Shown: positions 7,584-14,577, numbered from the stretch's first letter. The stretch is DNA of 32,381 bases from Candidatus Levybacteria bacterium RIFCSPHIGHO2_02_FULL_37_13 (GCA_001782195.1 MFNZ01000001.1:1-32381), one strand, 5' to 3'. Notes: generated from the sequence alone by a model not told the origin. Translations and numbers: made by a program.

Positions 7584-7985
7584 ATGAAGCAGAAAGTTGA
7601 AGCTGATAAAGCCCCGAAGGCTACTGGGCCGTTTTCGCAGGCGATAATTTCCGGCAATTTAGTTTTTACTTCAGGACAAGTTTATTTAACACCGGAAGGA
7701 AAGTTACTAGAGGGAACTATTGAAGATCAAACTCATCAGGCTATGAAAAATTTGCAGGAAATTTTGAAAGCTGCAGGCGTGGCTTTTTCTGATGTTGTAA
7801 AAACAACTATTTATGTAACTGATATGGCTAATTATGGAAAAATCAATGAGGTTTATGGCAGTTATTTTTCTGACCCCTTTCCTGCAAGAGAAACAGTTTG
7901 CGTAAAAGAACTTCCGCTTGGTGCAAAATTAGAAATCAGCATGATCGCATTTGCAAAAGGCAAACCCCAAAACGTTGTCAATTAA
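7584..7985 (+). CDS. ridA: RidA family reactive-intermediate deaminase
   Basis: 133 aa. Family signatures are KAPKATGPFSQAI, NLVFTSGQVYLTPEG, NLQEILKAAG, VVKTTIYVTDMANYGKINEVY and PARETVCVKELPLGAKLEISMIA; the Arg in PARETV is the catalytic substrate-binding residue. RidA hydrolyses reactive enamines/imines such as 2-aminoacrylate. Most RidA proteins end shortly after the (I/V)E(I/V)xxIA strand; here nine extra residues, KGKPQNVVN, follow and are identical to the end of the dehydrogenase at 5900. They come from the 52-bp repeat, so the tail looks acquired by recombination rather than native. Confidence 0.93.
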   Translation: MKQKVEADKAPKATGPFSQAIISGNLVFTSGQVYLTPEGKLLEGTIEDQTHQAMKNLQEILKAAGVAFSDVVKTTIYVTDMANYGKINEVYGSYFSDPFPARETVCVKELPLGAKLEISMIAFAKGKPQNVVN

Positions 7986-8006
7986 AGTATGGATAAAAAA
8001 TTAAAG
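7955..8006 (+). repeat. 52-bp direct repeat, copy B (ridA/membrane-protein junction)
   Basis: 50/52 identical to 5870-5921. It gives RidA the foreign tail KGKPQNVVN and the next gene the start MDKKLK. Confidence 0.95.
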
Positions 8007-8672
8007 GTAGTTCTTTCAACGCCCCTTCTATTTGCAAAAGTATTCAAAAAAACTAAGATAGATAATTTTGTGGGAGGATTAATTATTGGTGCGATATTTA
8101 GCCTTGTTATTAATATCATTACAGTAAGGACGCAGGAAGTTATAACCAAACAACGAGCTCTGGAAGCAATAGAGAGAGAAATTTCTTTACATTTTACAAG
8201 CGCTTCGTCAATTCTAAATAGCGCTCAAAGGGTTGTAACTGCGTCTTCTAAAAGTACAATAAATATAGATGGCGATATGGCAATAAGATTTTCAACGAAG
8301 GTATGGGATAACACAGAGGTTTATAAATATATATTCGAAATTGATCCAGATACTTCAGCTCTAATAGATGGATATTATGGGGTTGTGGTTCCATACACAA
8401 ATAGACTCTTAGAGGAGAACTATAGTATCTACAAGACTATTTACGAACCATGTAAGCCCTTTTATGAATTAATTTCTGGTAAGAAACCACAAAGCAATGA
8501 GAATTGTCTAGAAATTATTAAAGGTTCGATGAGCTTACAGGCTAGAGTATTGAACTTATTAGTAGAGAAGCAACCTGAATTAAGAAAAAAATTTCACCCA
8601 ACAAGAGACAGGCTTAATAGTTTTTGGTTAAGATTGTTATTAGGAGATAAGGCTGTTAATCTATTAAGATAG
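7989..8672 (+). CDS. Single-span membrane protein of unknown function
   Basis: 227 aa. After a basic N-terminus and residues KVFKKTKIDN there is one clear transmembrane segment (about 30-47, GGLIIGAIFSLVINIITV), then a helical region (QRALEAIEREISLHFTSASS) and a mixed C-terminal domain with two Cys (EPCKPFYELI, NENCLEII). No family is recognised. It begins 3 nt after ridA inside the 52-bp repeat, so its first six residues equal those of the ACT protein and its original start may lie elsewhere. Confidence 0.6.
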   Translation: MDKKLKVVLSTPLLFAKVFKKTKIDNFVGGLIIGAIFSLVINIITVRTQEVITKQRALEAIEREISLHFTSASSILNSAQRVVTASSKSTINIDGDMAIRFSTKVWDNTEVYKYIFEIDPDTSALIDGYYGVVVPYTNRLLEENYSIYKTIYEPCKPFYELISGKKPQSNENCLEIIKGSMSLQARVLNLLVEKQPELRKKFHPTRDRLNSFWLRLLLGDKAVNLLR

Positions 8673-8741
8673 TAGAACGGGAAGTGAAATTTATTGTAGT
8701 GTTTTTATCTCAGAAAATGCTAAAATCAACCCAAAGAATCA

Positions 8742-9389
8742 ATGAGTAAAATAGTCGGATATTTTTCTACCGGTCAGACATGGAGAGTGATTGACGAAAA
8801 AGAATATAGAAAGGTTTTCTTATTAAATCCCAATTTAGCCATCTCCTATTTAAAACACGAAATTATGGAATCTGTTGAAAGAGAAATGGGAGTAATACTT
8901 TCAGGAACAAAAGCAGGTTTTTATGCTGGCCTTAGGTTTCTATTCCCAGAGGTAGTTCACCTAGCACATCTTTATTATGGATACAAAGGGAACGATTGGA
9001 AATTTAAAGAAAGTAAGTTTACTGCACGTTTTATGAGAAAATTTAAAATTTTATATCCACAGTGTGGATTATATTTCGAGGTTTTTCGTCATGGATTAAT
9101 TCACGGTCACCATCCAAAGTGGTTGAGAAAAGGAAAGTCCGTAAACGAATGGTATGTAAGTAACACCGAGAAATTAGACATGTTTGGGGTCTCTCTTCCA
9201 GAACTTACAAAAACAATAAAAACAGCAATACTAGAATTTATAGATGAGTTAGAAAATAAAAATGCAAATAAAAATAGATATAGGTTGCGTAAATTTCTTG
9301 ATGCGTTATCAGACTGTGGAAAAATCCTCAAAAAGAAAGACTTGAAGGGTTATGCTAAGTATGACAAAAGAAGAAATCCTGAAGTTTAA
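8742..9389 (+). CDS. Hypothetical protein with a RHGLIHGHHP motif
   Basis: 215 aa, soluble and basic. The sequence is well formed: YLKHEIMESVEREMGVILSG, then YFEVFRHGLIHGHHPKW, then an amphipathic C-terminal helix and a Lys-rich tail. The clustered His motif could bind metal or nucleic acid, but I recognise no family. A TGC-TAAAAT box lies 15 nt before the ATG. It stands just ahead of two toxin-antitoxin modules, so an accessory or defence role is possible but unproven. Confidence 0.6.
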   Translation: MSKIVGYFSTGQTWRVIDEKEYRKVFLLNPNLAISYLKHEIMESVEREMGVILSGTKAGFYAGLRFLFPEVVHLAHLYYGYKGNDWKFKESKFTARFMRKFKILYPQCGLYFEVFRHGLIHGHHPKWLRKGKSVNEWYVSNTEKLDMFGVSLPELTKTIKTAILEFIDELENKNANKNRYRLRKFLDALSDCGKILKKKDLKGYAKYDKRRNPEV

Positions 9390-9394
9390 TTAAG

Positions 9395-9418
9395 AGAATT
9401 TAATGATTCTTGCGTTTT
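9395..9418 (+). terminator. Weak hairpin plus T run
   Basis: AGAAT (9395-9399) and ATTCT (9406-9410) form a short stem, followed by TGCG and a run of seven T. It follows the 8742 gene and is a weak rho-independent terminator candidate. Confidence 0.35.
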
Positions 9419-9519
9419 TTTGAGGTTGACGTTATTAAAACACTAGTTTTTGGAATTTGGAGTGGGCTATGACAAAATTTTATATATGGTAAATTGTATG
9501 CTAATATGGTAATATATTT

Positions 9520-9804
9520 ATGAATATATCCTTTGAGTGGGATGAAGAGAAAAATGTTGAGAATTTACGGAAACATGGGGTTGATTTTAATACTGCGCAG
9601 TATGCATTTATTGATCCAAAGCGTGTAATCGCTAAGGATTTAACACATAGCAAGGCAGAAAAACGTTTTTATGTTTTTGGAAAAGTGAAAGGAGGTGTTT
9701 TGACTGTCCGTTTTACCTATCGCAATAATAGCATCCGCATAATCGGGGCGGGTTATTGGAGAAAGGGAAAAAATATATATGAAAAACAGAATAAAATACA
9801 GTAA
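9520..9804 (+). CDS. brnT: BrnT family type II toxin
   Basis: 94 aa. FEWDEEKNVENLRKHGVDFNTAQYAFIDP, then RFYVFGKVKGGVLTVRFTYRNNSIRIIGAGYWRKGKNIYE is the DUF497/BrnT pattern: WDxxKxxxNxxKHGV, GxxxxVxfT-R and the IRIISA-like strand. BrnT is a RelE-fold RNase that blocks translation. The usual second Arg/Glu region reads GAGYWRKGKNIYE. It overlaps the downstream antitoxin by 26 nt, the standard toxin-first brnTA order, which implies co-translation. Confidence 0.88.
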   Translation: MNISFEWDEEKNVENLRKHGVDFNTAQYAFIDPKRVIAKDLTHSKAEKRFYVFGKVKGGVLTVRFTYRNNSIRIIGAGYWRKGKNIYEKQNKIQ

Positions 9805-10009
9805 CGAACCTATCGAAGCACGTGTAGTAAGTGACTTTTTACCAAGTCCTGAGAATTTAGTTCTGAAAGAAAAAAAGACAAGAGTAACTTTGACGCTTAC
9901 AGAAAAAAGTTTGGACTTTTTTAAAGACGCTGCTAAAAAACACAAAGCCTCTTATCAAGCAATGATACGAAGGCTTATTGATTTTTACGTGGCAAACCAG
10001 AGGGTTTAG
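9779..10009 (+). CDS. brnA: BrnA-like ribbon-helix-helix antitoxin
   Basis: 76 aa. A variable N-terminus is followed by a CopG/BrnA ribbon-helix-helix: KTRVTLTLTEKSLDFFKDAAKKHKASYQAMIRRLIDFYV, with a beta strand then two helices. It neutralises BrnT and should repress the operon. It overlaps brnT. The N-terminal 30 residues, the likely toxin-binding part, show no strong similarity that I recognise. Confidence 0.82.
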   Translation: MKNRIKYSNEPIEARVVSDFLPSPENLVLKEKKTRVTLTLTEKSLDFFKDAAKKHKASYQAMIRRLIDFYVANQRV

Positions 10010-10110
10010 AGTTTTTGGAGGCGGGTGTCATTAGAATTAAGAATTATATTCTATAACTTTTGAATATGGGTAGATTTAAATCCAGTTGGGTATTTTAGGC
10101 CGAGAAGGAA

Positions 10111-10395
10111 TTATTCAAATTGGATTTTGACTTTTAAATTTAAGGCTTGAGCTATTTTTTGTAAAAGCCCAACTGAAGGATTGGCTGTCATATTTTCCAA
10201 TCTGGAAATAACAGCCTGAGTGGTATTAGCTTCATAAGCTAGTTCTTGCTGTGAGATTTTTCTTTTAATTCTGGCAGCAATAAGAGTTCTGCTAATTTGA
10301 TATTCAACTTCAGATTCCTTCCATGCTTTTTTAAATTCGGGATTTTTTAAGCTGTCTTTAATATGGTCTTGTAAGGTATAAATCTGTCTTTTCAT
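10111..10395 (-). CDS. higA: HigA-type XRE-family antitoxin
   Basis: 94 aa. A helix-turn-helix of the Cro/C1 type is clear (IKRKISQQELAYEANTTQAVISRLENMTANPSVGLLQKIAQAL). The N-terminal part (YTLQDHIKDSLKNPEFKKAWKESEVEYQISRTLIAARI) matches antitoxins paired with phage-derived Gp49-like toxins. It lies downstream of its toxin with a 32-nt gap. It has its own consensus promoter overlapping an inverted repeat, so it can be made independently of the toxin and probably autoregulates. Confidence 0.88.
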   Translation of the reverse strand: MKRQIYTLQDHIKDSLKNPEFKKAWKESEVEYQISRTLIAARIKRKISQQELAYEANTTQAVISRLENMTANPSVGLLQKIAQALNLKVKIQFE

Positions 10396-10400
10396 GGATA

Positions 10401-10431
10401 AATTATATCCTAAAAGATATAATTATGTCAA
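10401..10431 (-). promoter_or_regulatory. Antitoxin promoter with operator palindrome
   Basis: On the minus strand: TTGACA (10431-10426), an 18-nt spacer, TATAAT (10407-10402), then 6 nt to the antitoxin ATG (10395). Both hexamers are perfect. A perfect 9-bp inverted repeat, AATTATATC-N6-GATATAATT (10401-10424), covers the spacer and the -10 box, as expected for an XRE operator. The -35 box overlaps the toxin stop codon. Confidence 0.78.
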
Positions 10432-10769
10432 GTGCCAATTTCAGATAATCTCGTTAGGCCAAGATTGATTTCTCTTCTTGGCGTTTTATTAGTTTTCTTA
10501 AGAAATGCGTGCAGTAGTACAATTTTCTTTCCTTGTTTTGTTACATAAAGAATTCTAACGCTGTCTTCTCCCAAAATCCTGATTTCCCAAAGAGGCGTAC
10601 CTGTTAATTTTTTAATATGGGGTATTGCATATGTTAAACCATATTCCTCAATATGGGAAAGAATTCTCAAAGCTTTTAATTTAGCTTTTGGGTAGGAATC
10701 CAAAAATTTCTTAACAGGGCTTTCTCCGTTTGCTGAAATATAGTAAGTAACCTTCCAGCCTAAATCCAT
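10428..10769 (-). CDS. higB: HigB-type RelE/ParE-superfamily toxin (Gp49-like)
   Basis: 113 aa. VTYYISANGESPVKKFLDS, KLTGTPLWEIRILGEDSVRILYVTKQGKKIVLLHAFLKKTNKTPRREI is the pattern of the phage-derived Gp49-like/HigB toxin family (LWEIR, then RI-YV, then LLHAFxKKtxKTPxxEI). It is expected to cleave mRNA on the ribosome. It is the first gene of a toxin-antitoxin pair, 32 nt upstream of the XRE antitoxin. A TATGAT box lies 11 nt before the ATG on the minus strand. Confidence 0.9.
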   Translation of the reverse strand: MDLGWKVTYYISANGESPVKKFLDSYPKAKLKALRILSHIEEYGLTYAIPHIKKLTGTPLWEIRILGEDSVRILYVTKQGKKIVLLHAFLKKTNKTPRREINLGLTRLSEIGT

Positions 10770-10815
10770 AAAACTAGCGTATCATAAATCTTTTTAGAGG
10801 CGGAGTTATTTTTGA

Positions 10816-10830
10816 TATAATCGCATTGTG
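10816..10830 (+). promoter_or_regulatory. -10 box, leaderless GTG start
   Basis: TATAAT (10816-10821), 6 nt, then GTG 10828. There is no Shine-Dalgarno sequence. Confidence 0.65.
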
Positions 10831-11388
10831 AGGGAAGTTTTGATATTTCATGGGACAGGAGGAAGTCCTAGTGGTAATTGGTTCCCTTGGCTTAAAAAAG
10901 AATTGGAGAAAAAAGATTGTCATGTTTTTATACCCCAGTTTCCAGATCCTCGAGAGAACAATCAGTTGGAAGATTGGCTAAAAGTCCTCAAACAATACGA
11001 AAAACATATTGGCGAACAATCTATTTTGGTAGGGCACAGTCTTGGTGGATTATTTTTGCTCAGAGTTTTGGAAAGATTAGATCATCCTGTTTCTGCTGCG
11101 TTTTTTGTTGCAGCGCCGGTTGGAGTTAGACCAATTTTATATTACGATAGTGATGAAAAATTTAGCGGATTTGAATTTGATTGGGAAAAGATTAGAAAAG
11201 GAGCAAGGCACTTTAAAGTATACCATTCAGATAATGATCCTTACGTATCTTTGGGGAATGGAAAGGAAATTTCAAAACAATTAGGAGTTGATTTAACATT
11301 TATCCCAAATGCAGGACATTTAAATGCCGAAAGCGGATACACAAAATTTGATATTCTGTTGGCAGATATACATAAACATCTAAAATAA
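10828..11388 (+). CDS. RBBP9/YdeN family serine hydrolase
   Basis: 186 aa with a GTG start. A cytoplasmic single-domain alpha/beta hydrolase: VLIFHGTGGSPSGNWFPWLK, then LVGHSLGGLFLLR with the nucleophile in GHSLG, the acid in YHSDNDPYVS and the catalytic His in PNAGHLNAESGY. These match the RBBP9/YdeN pattern, including NAGHxNxxSGY. The substrate is unknown. The -10 box 6 nt upstream fixes GTG 10828 as the start of a leaderless mRNA. Confidence 0.9.
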   Translation: MREVLIFHGTGGSPSGNWFPWLKKELEKKDCHVFIPQFPDPRENNQLEDWLKVLKQYEKHIGEQSILVGHSLGGLFLLRVLERLDHPVSAAFFVAAPVGVRPILYYDSDEKFSGFEFDWEKIRKGARHFKVYHSDNDPYVSLGNGKEISKQLGVDLTFIPNAGHLNAESGYTKFDILLADIHKHLK

Positions 11389-11397
11389 TAAAGAAGA

Positions 11398-11502
11398 TTA
11401 TTTAAAGAAAGCGATGTAAAGGAGGAGAAATACAATCATCATAAGCGAAAAAGCTATCAGGATTCTGGCGTTGACATCAAGAATATCAAATTTTCTATTC
11501 AT
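11398..11502 (-). CDS. 34-aa single-span membrane peptide
   Basis: ATG 11502 overlaps the stop of the upstream 61-aa gene by 4 nt (ATGA), a classic translational coupling. The product has a polar N-terminus (MNRKFDILDVNAR) and one hydrophobic helix (ILIAFSLMMIVFLLLYIAFF). No family is recognised. The coupling argues that it is real. Confidence 0.5.
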   Translation of the reverse strand: MNRKFDILDVNARILIAFSLMMIVFLLLYIAFFK

Positions 11503-11684
11503 ATATTCCTTAGCATAAATGATGCTACTAAGCAAACTATAGCAGCACAAAGATCTAGTGTCAATATCACAATTTTCCTTAAGCCTCTATCTTTGGAGAA
11601 GTTTGGGACAATAAGCATTGCGCCAAACCATCCAGCAGAAAGATTAATCAGAAGATCAGAAACTGTAAGAAGAAAAGTATGCAC
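11499..11684 (-). CDS. 61-aa two-span membrane protein
   Basis: GTG 11684. Two hydrophobic segments (about 4-27, LLTVSDLLINLSAGWFGAML, and about 38-58) are joined by a charged loop (NFSKDRGLRK). A TGA-TATACT box (11691-11699) ends 6 nt before the GTG, which gives a leaderless mRNA and supports this start. It is coupled by ATGA to the 34-aa membrane peptide, so the two may form a small membrane complex. The function is unknown. Confidence 0.6.
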   Translation of the reverse strand: MHTFLLTVSDLLINLSAGWFGAMLIVPNFSKDRGLRKIVILTLDLCAAIVCLVASFMLRNI

Positions 11685-11696
11685 AAATTGAGTATA

Positions 11697-12794
11697 TCAT
11701 ATTGAATTTAACGCTTCTTGGGCGGGTTTGAGATTTACGTTATAGAAAACAGCTTTTTGGAATTCGGAGCGCGCGGCTTCAATGTTTCCTTGGTTCTTGT
11801 AAATATTTCCTCTTAGTATATAAAGTTCTGAAAACGCGCGATTGTATTTGTTTAAAATTCCATCGGTTATTTGAAATACACGATCATAATTTCCCAATTC
11901 GTAATAAGCAAGAATTGGTTCTATCTGATACCAAAGCGTTCGGAAGGGGAGAAGAGTTTCGACTTTTTCAAACTCTTCAACTGATTTTTGATAATCGCCA
12001 ATATTGTAAAGTGCAACTGATAAATTAAATGTCATATAGATACCGTTAGGATTTTCCTGCAGTTTACCCTGAGCTTGCCGAAGGGCTTTTCTCCATGCGG
12101 TTTTTTCATCCTTGTCCTCTCCTAAAATTTGTTCAGCAATCTCTGTTTTATCTTGGGGTACTAGTACTAAATACTCATAATTAAACCTCTTCCAAAGTTC
12201 ACTAAAATCAGCGTATGAAAACCTCAAGTTTTTATTTTGAAGAGAGTCGTCTTGAATAATCTCTTGCGTTTGATCGTCGTATCCCTTGACTATTCTGTAA
12301 TGTCCAATATCTTCGTTTACTTTGGTTAATGTTCTTGTAATAACTGGAATGTCGTAGGTAATAAAAAGTTTAATAATTTCAATATTGCCATTTGGTCTGT
12401 GGTATGGAATAAATCCATATTCTTTTGATTTTTCAGCCAATTCTTCCAAAGTTACTGATTTATCATCGTTATCACCGTTTGGGATTTGATACGGGCGCAA
12501 ATCCTGCCCGAGTTTTTGCTGTGTTTCGTTTATTCCGTAATAAGAGAACGCCATAGATAAGGCAGCCGGCCCGCAGTTATTAAATGATTGAAAAACATGA
12601 TAGTCGTTGCTTAAAACCTTATTTGCTGTGGGTTGTTCAAGAGTTATCGTAGGGGTTGGGGTAGGAGTCGGAAAATCACTGGGAATAGGGGATAATGATA
12701 TTAAAGTATTTGATGGTTTTGTCATCACAAAAGCAGTTACGGCAATTACCGAAATTGCAATTAAAACAATAAATAATAGAATAAGCTTTCTCAT
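11697..12794 (-). CDS. Membrane-anchored C39-like cysteine peptidase with TPR repeats
   Basis: 365 aa. An N-terminal anchor (about 4-24) and a linker rich in Thr/Pro (PTPTPTPTIT) lead to a C39_2-type papain-fold domain: Cys74 in FNNCGPAAL, His165 in GHYRIVKGYDD. TPR-like helices fill about 245-365 (NLSVALYNIGDYQKSVEEFEKV, ELYILRGNIYKNQGNIEAARSEFQKA). It is an extracytoplasmic peptidase with a protein-binding module. ALRQAQG (237-243), encoded by a palindromic repeat, sits exactly at the linker between the peptidase and TPR parts. It is divergent from the L,D-transpeptidase, 45 bp apart, which suggests a shared cell-wall role. Confidence 0.85.
   Translation of the reverse strand: MRKLILLFIVLIAISVIAVTAFVMTKPSNTLISLSPIPSDFPTPTPTPTITLEQPTANKVLSNDYHVFQSFNNCGPAALSMAFSYYGINETQQKLGQDLRPYQIPNGDNDDKSVTLEELAEKSKEYGFIPYHRPNGNIEIIKLFITYDIPVITRTLTKVNEDIGHYRIVKGYDDQTQEIIQDDSLQNKNLRFSYADFSELWKRFNYEYLVLVPQDKTEIAEQILGEDKDEKTAWRKALRQAQGKLQENPNGIYMTFNLSVALYNIGDYQKSVEEFEKVETLLPFRTLWYQIEPILAYYELGNYDRVFQITDGILNKYNRAFSELYILRGNIYKNQGNIEAARSEFQKAVFYNVNLKPAQEALNSI
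12067..12085. repeat. In-frame palindromic repeat copy 3 (encodes ALRQAQG)
   Basis: On the minus strand it reads CCCTTCGGCAAGCTCAGGG, one base different from copy 2 and in the same reading frame, giving the same peptide in an unrelated protein. Confidence 0.85.
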
Positions 12795-12800
12795 TGTTGT

Positions 12801-12832
12801 ATTTTACCAAATTGCACATTTTTTGGTAGAAT
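12801..12832. promoter_or_regulatory. Divergent mirrored extended -10 promoters
   Basis: Minus strand: TTTGG-TAAAAT (12806-12801 for the hexamer), 6 nt to ATG 12794. Plus strand: TTTTGG-TAGAAT (12827-12832), 7 nt to GTG 12840. Together they form a TACCAAA...TTTGGTA inverted repeat that could also bind one regulator controlling both genes. Confidence 0.6.
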
Positions 12833-12839
12833 ATAGTTT

Positions 12840-13427
12840 GTGAAGAAAATTTTCGCTCTTTTTGCATTCATTTTTATTTTACTTAGCGTTTTTCTTTATA
12901 AAGGAGATACGAGCACTAAGTCTTTGGGGGTTTTATCTTCAAATGTAAAACCCTCTTATTGGTTGCTATTGCATAGAAAATCAAATATTGAATATTTGTT
13001 TCAAGGATTGCCCGGAGAGAAAGACAAAAGTACGTTGGTAAAAACATTTACTGTCAAAACAGGAATTCCAGGACAAAGCCCAACCCCATTGCCAAGACTT
13101 TTAGGAAAAGAGTATTGGATAATTACAAATAAAGAAGACTCTAGTGAAAATCTGGAAACTGCGCCATATTTTTTGACTCTTGATATTCCGGTAACGGATG
13201 ATTATCCCTTTGGCCCAACTTCATATAATGAATGTAGTGGGCAATGTGATTGGCAAATGCCGGGATATTTTGGATTGCATGGAGTAAATGGAAATGAGCA
13301 AAAACTTTCAAGTGAAGATCCCGGAAGCTCGGGTTGCATAAGACATTTTGACGAGGACATAATTTATCTGTACAATCTGTTAAATCCGGAAGTGAATGAA
13401 GTTAGATATTACATAGAAGATATATGA
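12840..13427 (+). CDS. L,D-transpeptidase (YkuD fold), membrane anchored
   Basis: 195 aa with a GTG start, fixed by a -10 box 7 nt upstream. The N-terminal hydrophobic segment (about 2-21) is a signal anchor. The catalytic part shows YFGLHGVNG (His147) and the nucleophile motif SSGCIRH (Cys166), a variant of the usual SHGCIR. These enzymes make 3-3 cross-links in peptidoglycan or attach proteins to it. Its stop overlaps the start of the downstream hydrolase by 4 nt (ATGA), so the two are co-translated, and it is divergent from the C39-like peptidase. Confidence 0.86.
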   Translation: MKKIFALFAFIFILLSVFLYKGDTSTKSLGVLSSNVKPSYWLLLHRKSNIEYLFQGLPGEKDKSTLVKTFTVKTGIPGQSPTPLPRLLGKEYWIITNKEDSSENLETAPYFLTLDIPVTDDYPFGPTSYNECSGQCDWQMPGYFGLHGVNGNEQKLSSEDPGSSGCIRHFDEDIIYLYNLLNPEVNEVRYYIEDI

Positions 13428-14545
13428 TAAATGACGTTAATAATCCGTTTACAGATCAAATCAAAGTCAATGTTGATCCAAAAAAATCAAATAAAAAGAG
13501 AAAAATCGAGATTGTTATATTTTCTTTTTTTATCATAGTTTCTATAACAATACTCTATTATTTAGTAATTAAAAATAAGGAAGGTGCGGAATCCTTCCAA
13601 GAAAACATATCAATTCTACCTGTTCAAGATCTAACTCCTACTCCTTTTCCATTTATTGAATTAACTGTTCCATATCTTAGGGAAAGAAAATACGAAAGCA
13701 ATCTTTCTGAGCTACAGCAAGTTTCCAGCAACGCAAGTCATACGTCTTATTTGACCTCTTATGATTCAGATGGTTTCAAAATTAATGGGATGTTAACAAA
13801 ACCAAATATCCAAATGCCTGAAGGAGGATTTCCGGGAATTATTTTTGTTCATGGATATATCCCGCCTGCTAATTACAATACGCTTACAAATTATTCTTCT
13901 TATGTTGATTTCTTGGCAAGAAATGGATTTGTTGTTTTTAAAATTGATCTTCGGGGACATGGAGATTCGGAGGGCGAAGCAGGCGGCGGCTATTTTGGCT
14001 CTGATTACATAATAGATGTTCTTAATGCGCGTTCTGCACTTTCCAGTTCTGACTTTGTAAATCCTGAAAAAATAGGAATTTGGGGACACAGTATGGCAGG
14101 AAATATTGCTTTAAGAAGTATGGTTTCTTCGGATGTTCCTGCAGTTGTTATCTGGGCTGGCGCTGTTTATACCTACGAAGATCGGGTTAAGTATGGCATT
14201 AATGACTCGAGTTTTTCCCCAAACCAATTTAGCCCAAGCCGCACGAGCAAAAGGCAGGAATTATATGAAAAATACGGAAGCCCGAGCGCTCAAAGTGTTT
14301 TCTGGCAGAAAGTAATTCCGACAAATTACTTACAGGATACAAAAGGCGCGATTCAAATCCATCATGCAGTTAATGATAATGTAGTTAGTGTTGGATATAG
14401 CAGAGATTTAATGGAAATTCTGGATAAAACAACAATTGTTCACGAGTTGCATGAGTATAAAAATGGAGGCCATAATTTGAAAGGAGCAAGCTTTGCTCAG
14501 GCTATGCAAAGAACTGCTGATTTTTTCAAAAGCTATTTAAGGTAG
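13424..14545 (+). CDS. Membrane-anchored alpha/beta hydrolase, paralog of 1196-2290
   Basis: 373 aa. Basic N-terminus, then a transmembrane anchor (about 27-46, IEIVIFSFFIIVSITILYYL) and an extracytoplasmic hydrolase: VHGYIPPANYN, DLRGHGDSEGEAGGG, nucleophile GHSMAG (Ser223), acid in HHAVNDNVVS (Asp318), and His350 in GGHNLK. The triad is complete. It lacks the ALRQAQG insertion seen in the paralog. Co-translation with the L,D-transpeptidase suggests action on cell-envelope ester or peptide bonds, but this is inference. Confidence 0.9.
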   Translation: MINDVNNPFTDQIKVNVDPKKSNKKRKIEIVIFSFFIIVSITILYYLVIKNKEGAESFQENISILPVQDLTPTPFPFIELTVPYLRERKYESNLSELQQVSSNASHTSYLTSYDSDGFKINGMLTKPNIQMPEGGFPGIIFVHGYIPPANYNTLTNYSSYVDFLARNGFVVFKIDLRGHGDSEGEAGGGYFGSDYIIDVLNARSALSSSDFVNPEKIGIWGHSMAGNIALRSMVSSDVPAVVIWAGAVYTYEDRVKYGINDSSFSPNQFSPSRTSKRQELYEKYGSPSAQSVFWQKVIPTNYLQDTKGAIQIHHAVNDNVVSVGYSRDLMEILDKTTIVHELHEYKNGGHNLKGASFAQAMQRTADFFKSYLR

Positions 14546-14553
14546 CTTAATGG

Positions 14554-14577
14554 TATAATGATCAATAGGTGATTGAT
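14554..14577 (+). promoter_or_regulatory. Promoter of the AlkD-like gene
   Basis: TGG-TATAAT (14554-14559), 9 nt, then GTG 14569. An ATCAAT-N5-ATTGAT inverted repeat (14561-14577) straddles the predicted start of transcription and the GTG, a possible operator. Confidence 0.55.

Noticed and set aside
5870-8006. Transposon or integron bounded by the 52-bp direct repeats
   Set aside because: There is no transposase, integrase or terminal inverted repeat between or beside the repeats. Plain recombination explains the data better.
14561-14577. ATCAAT-N5-ATTGAT as an FNR site
   Set aside because: The half-sites are in the everted orientation relative to TTGAT-N4-ATCAA and lie at the transcription start. 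It is kept only as a possible operator.
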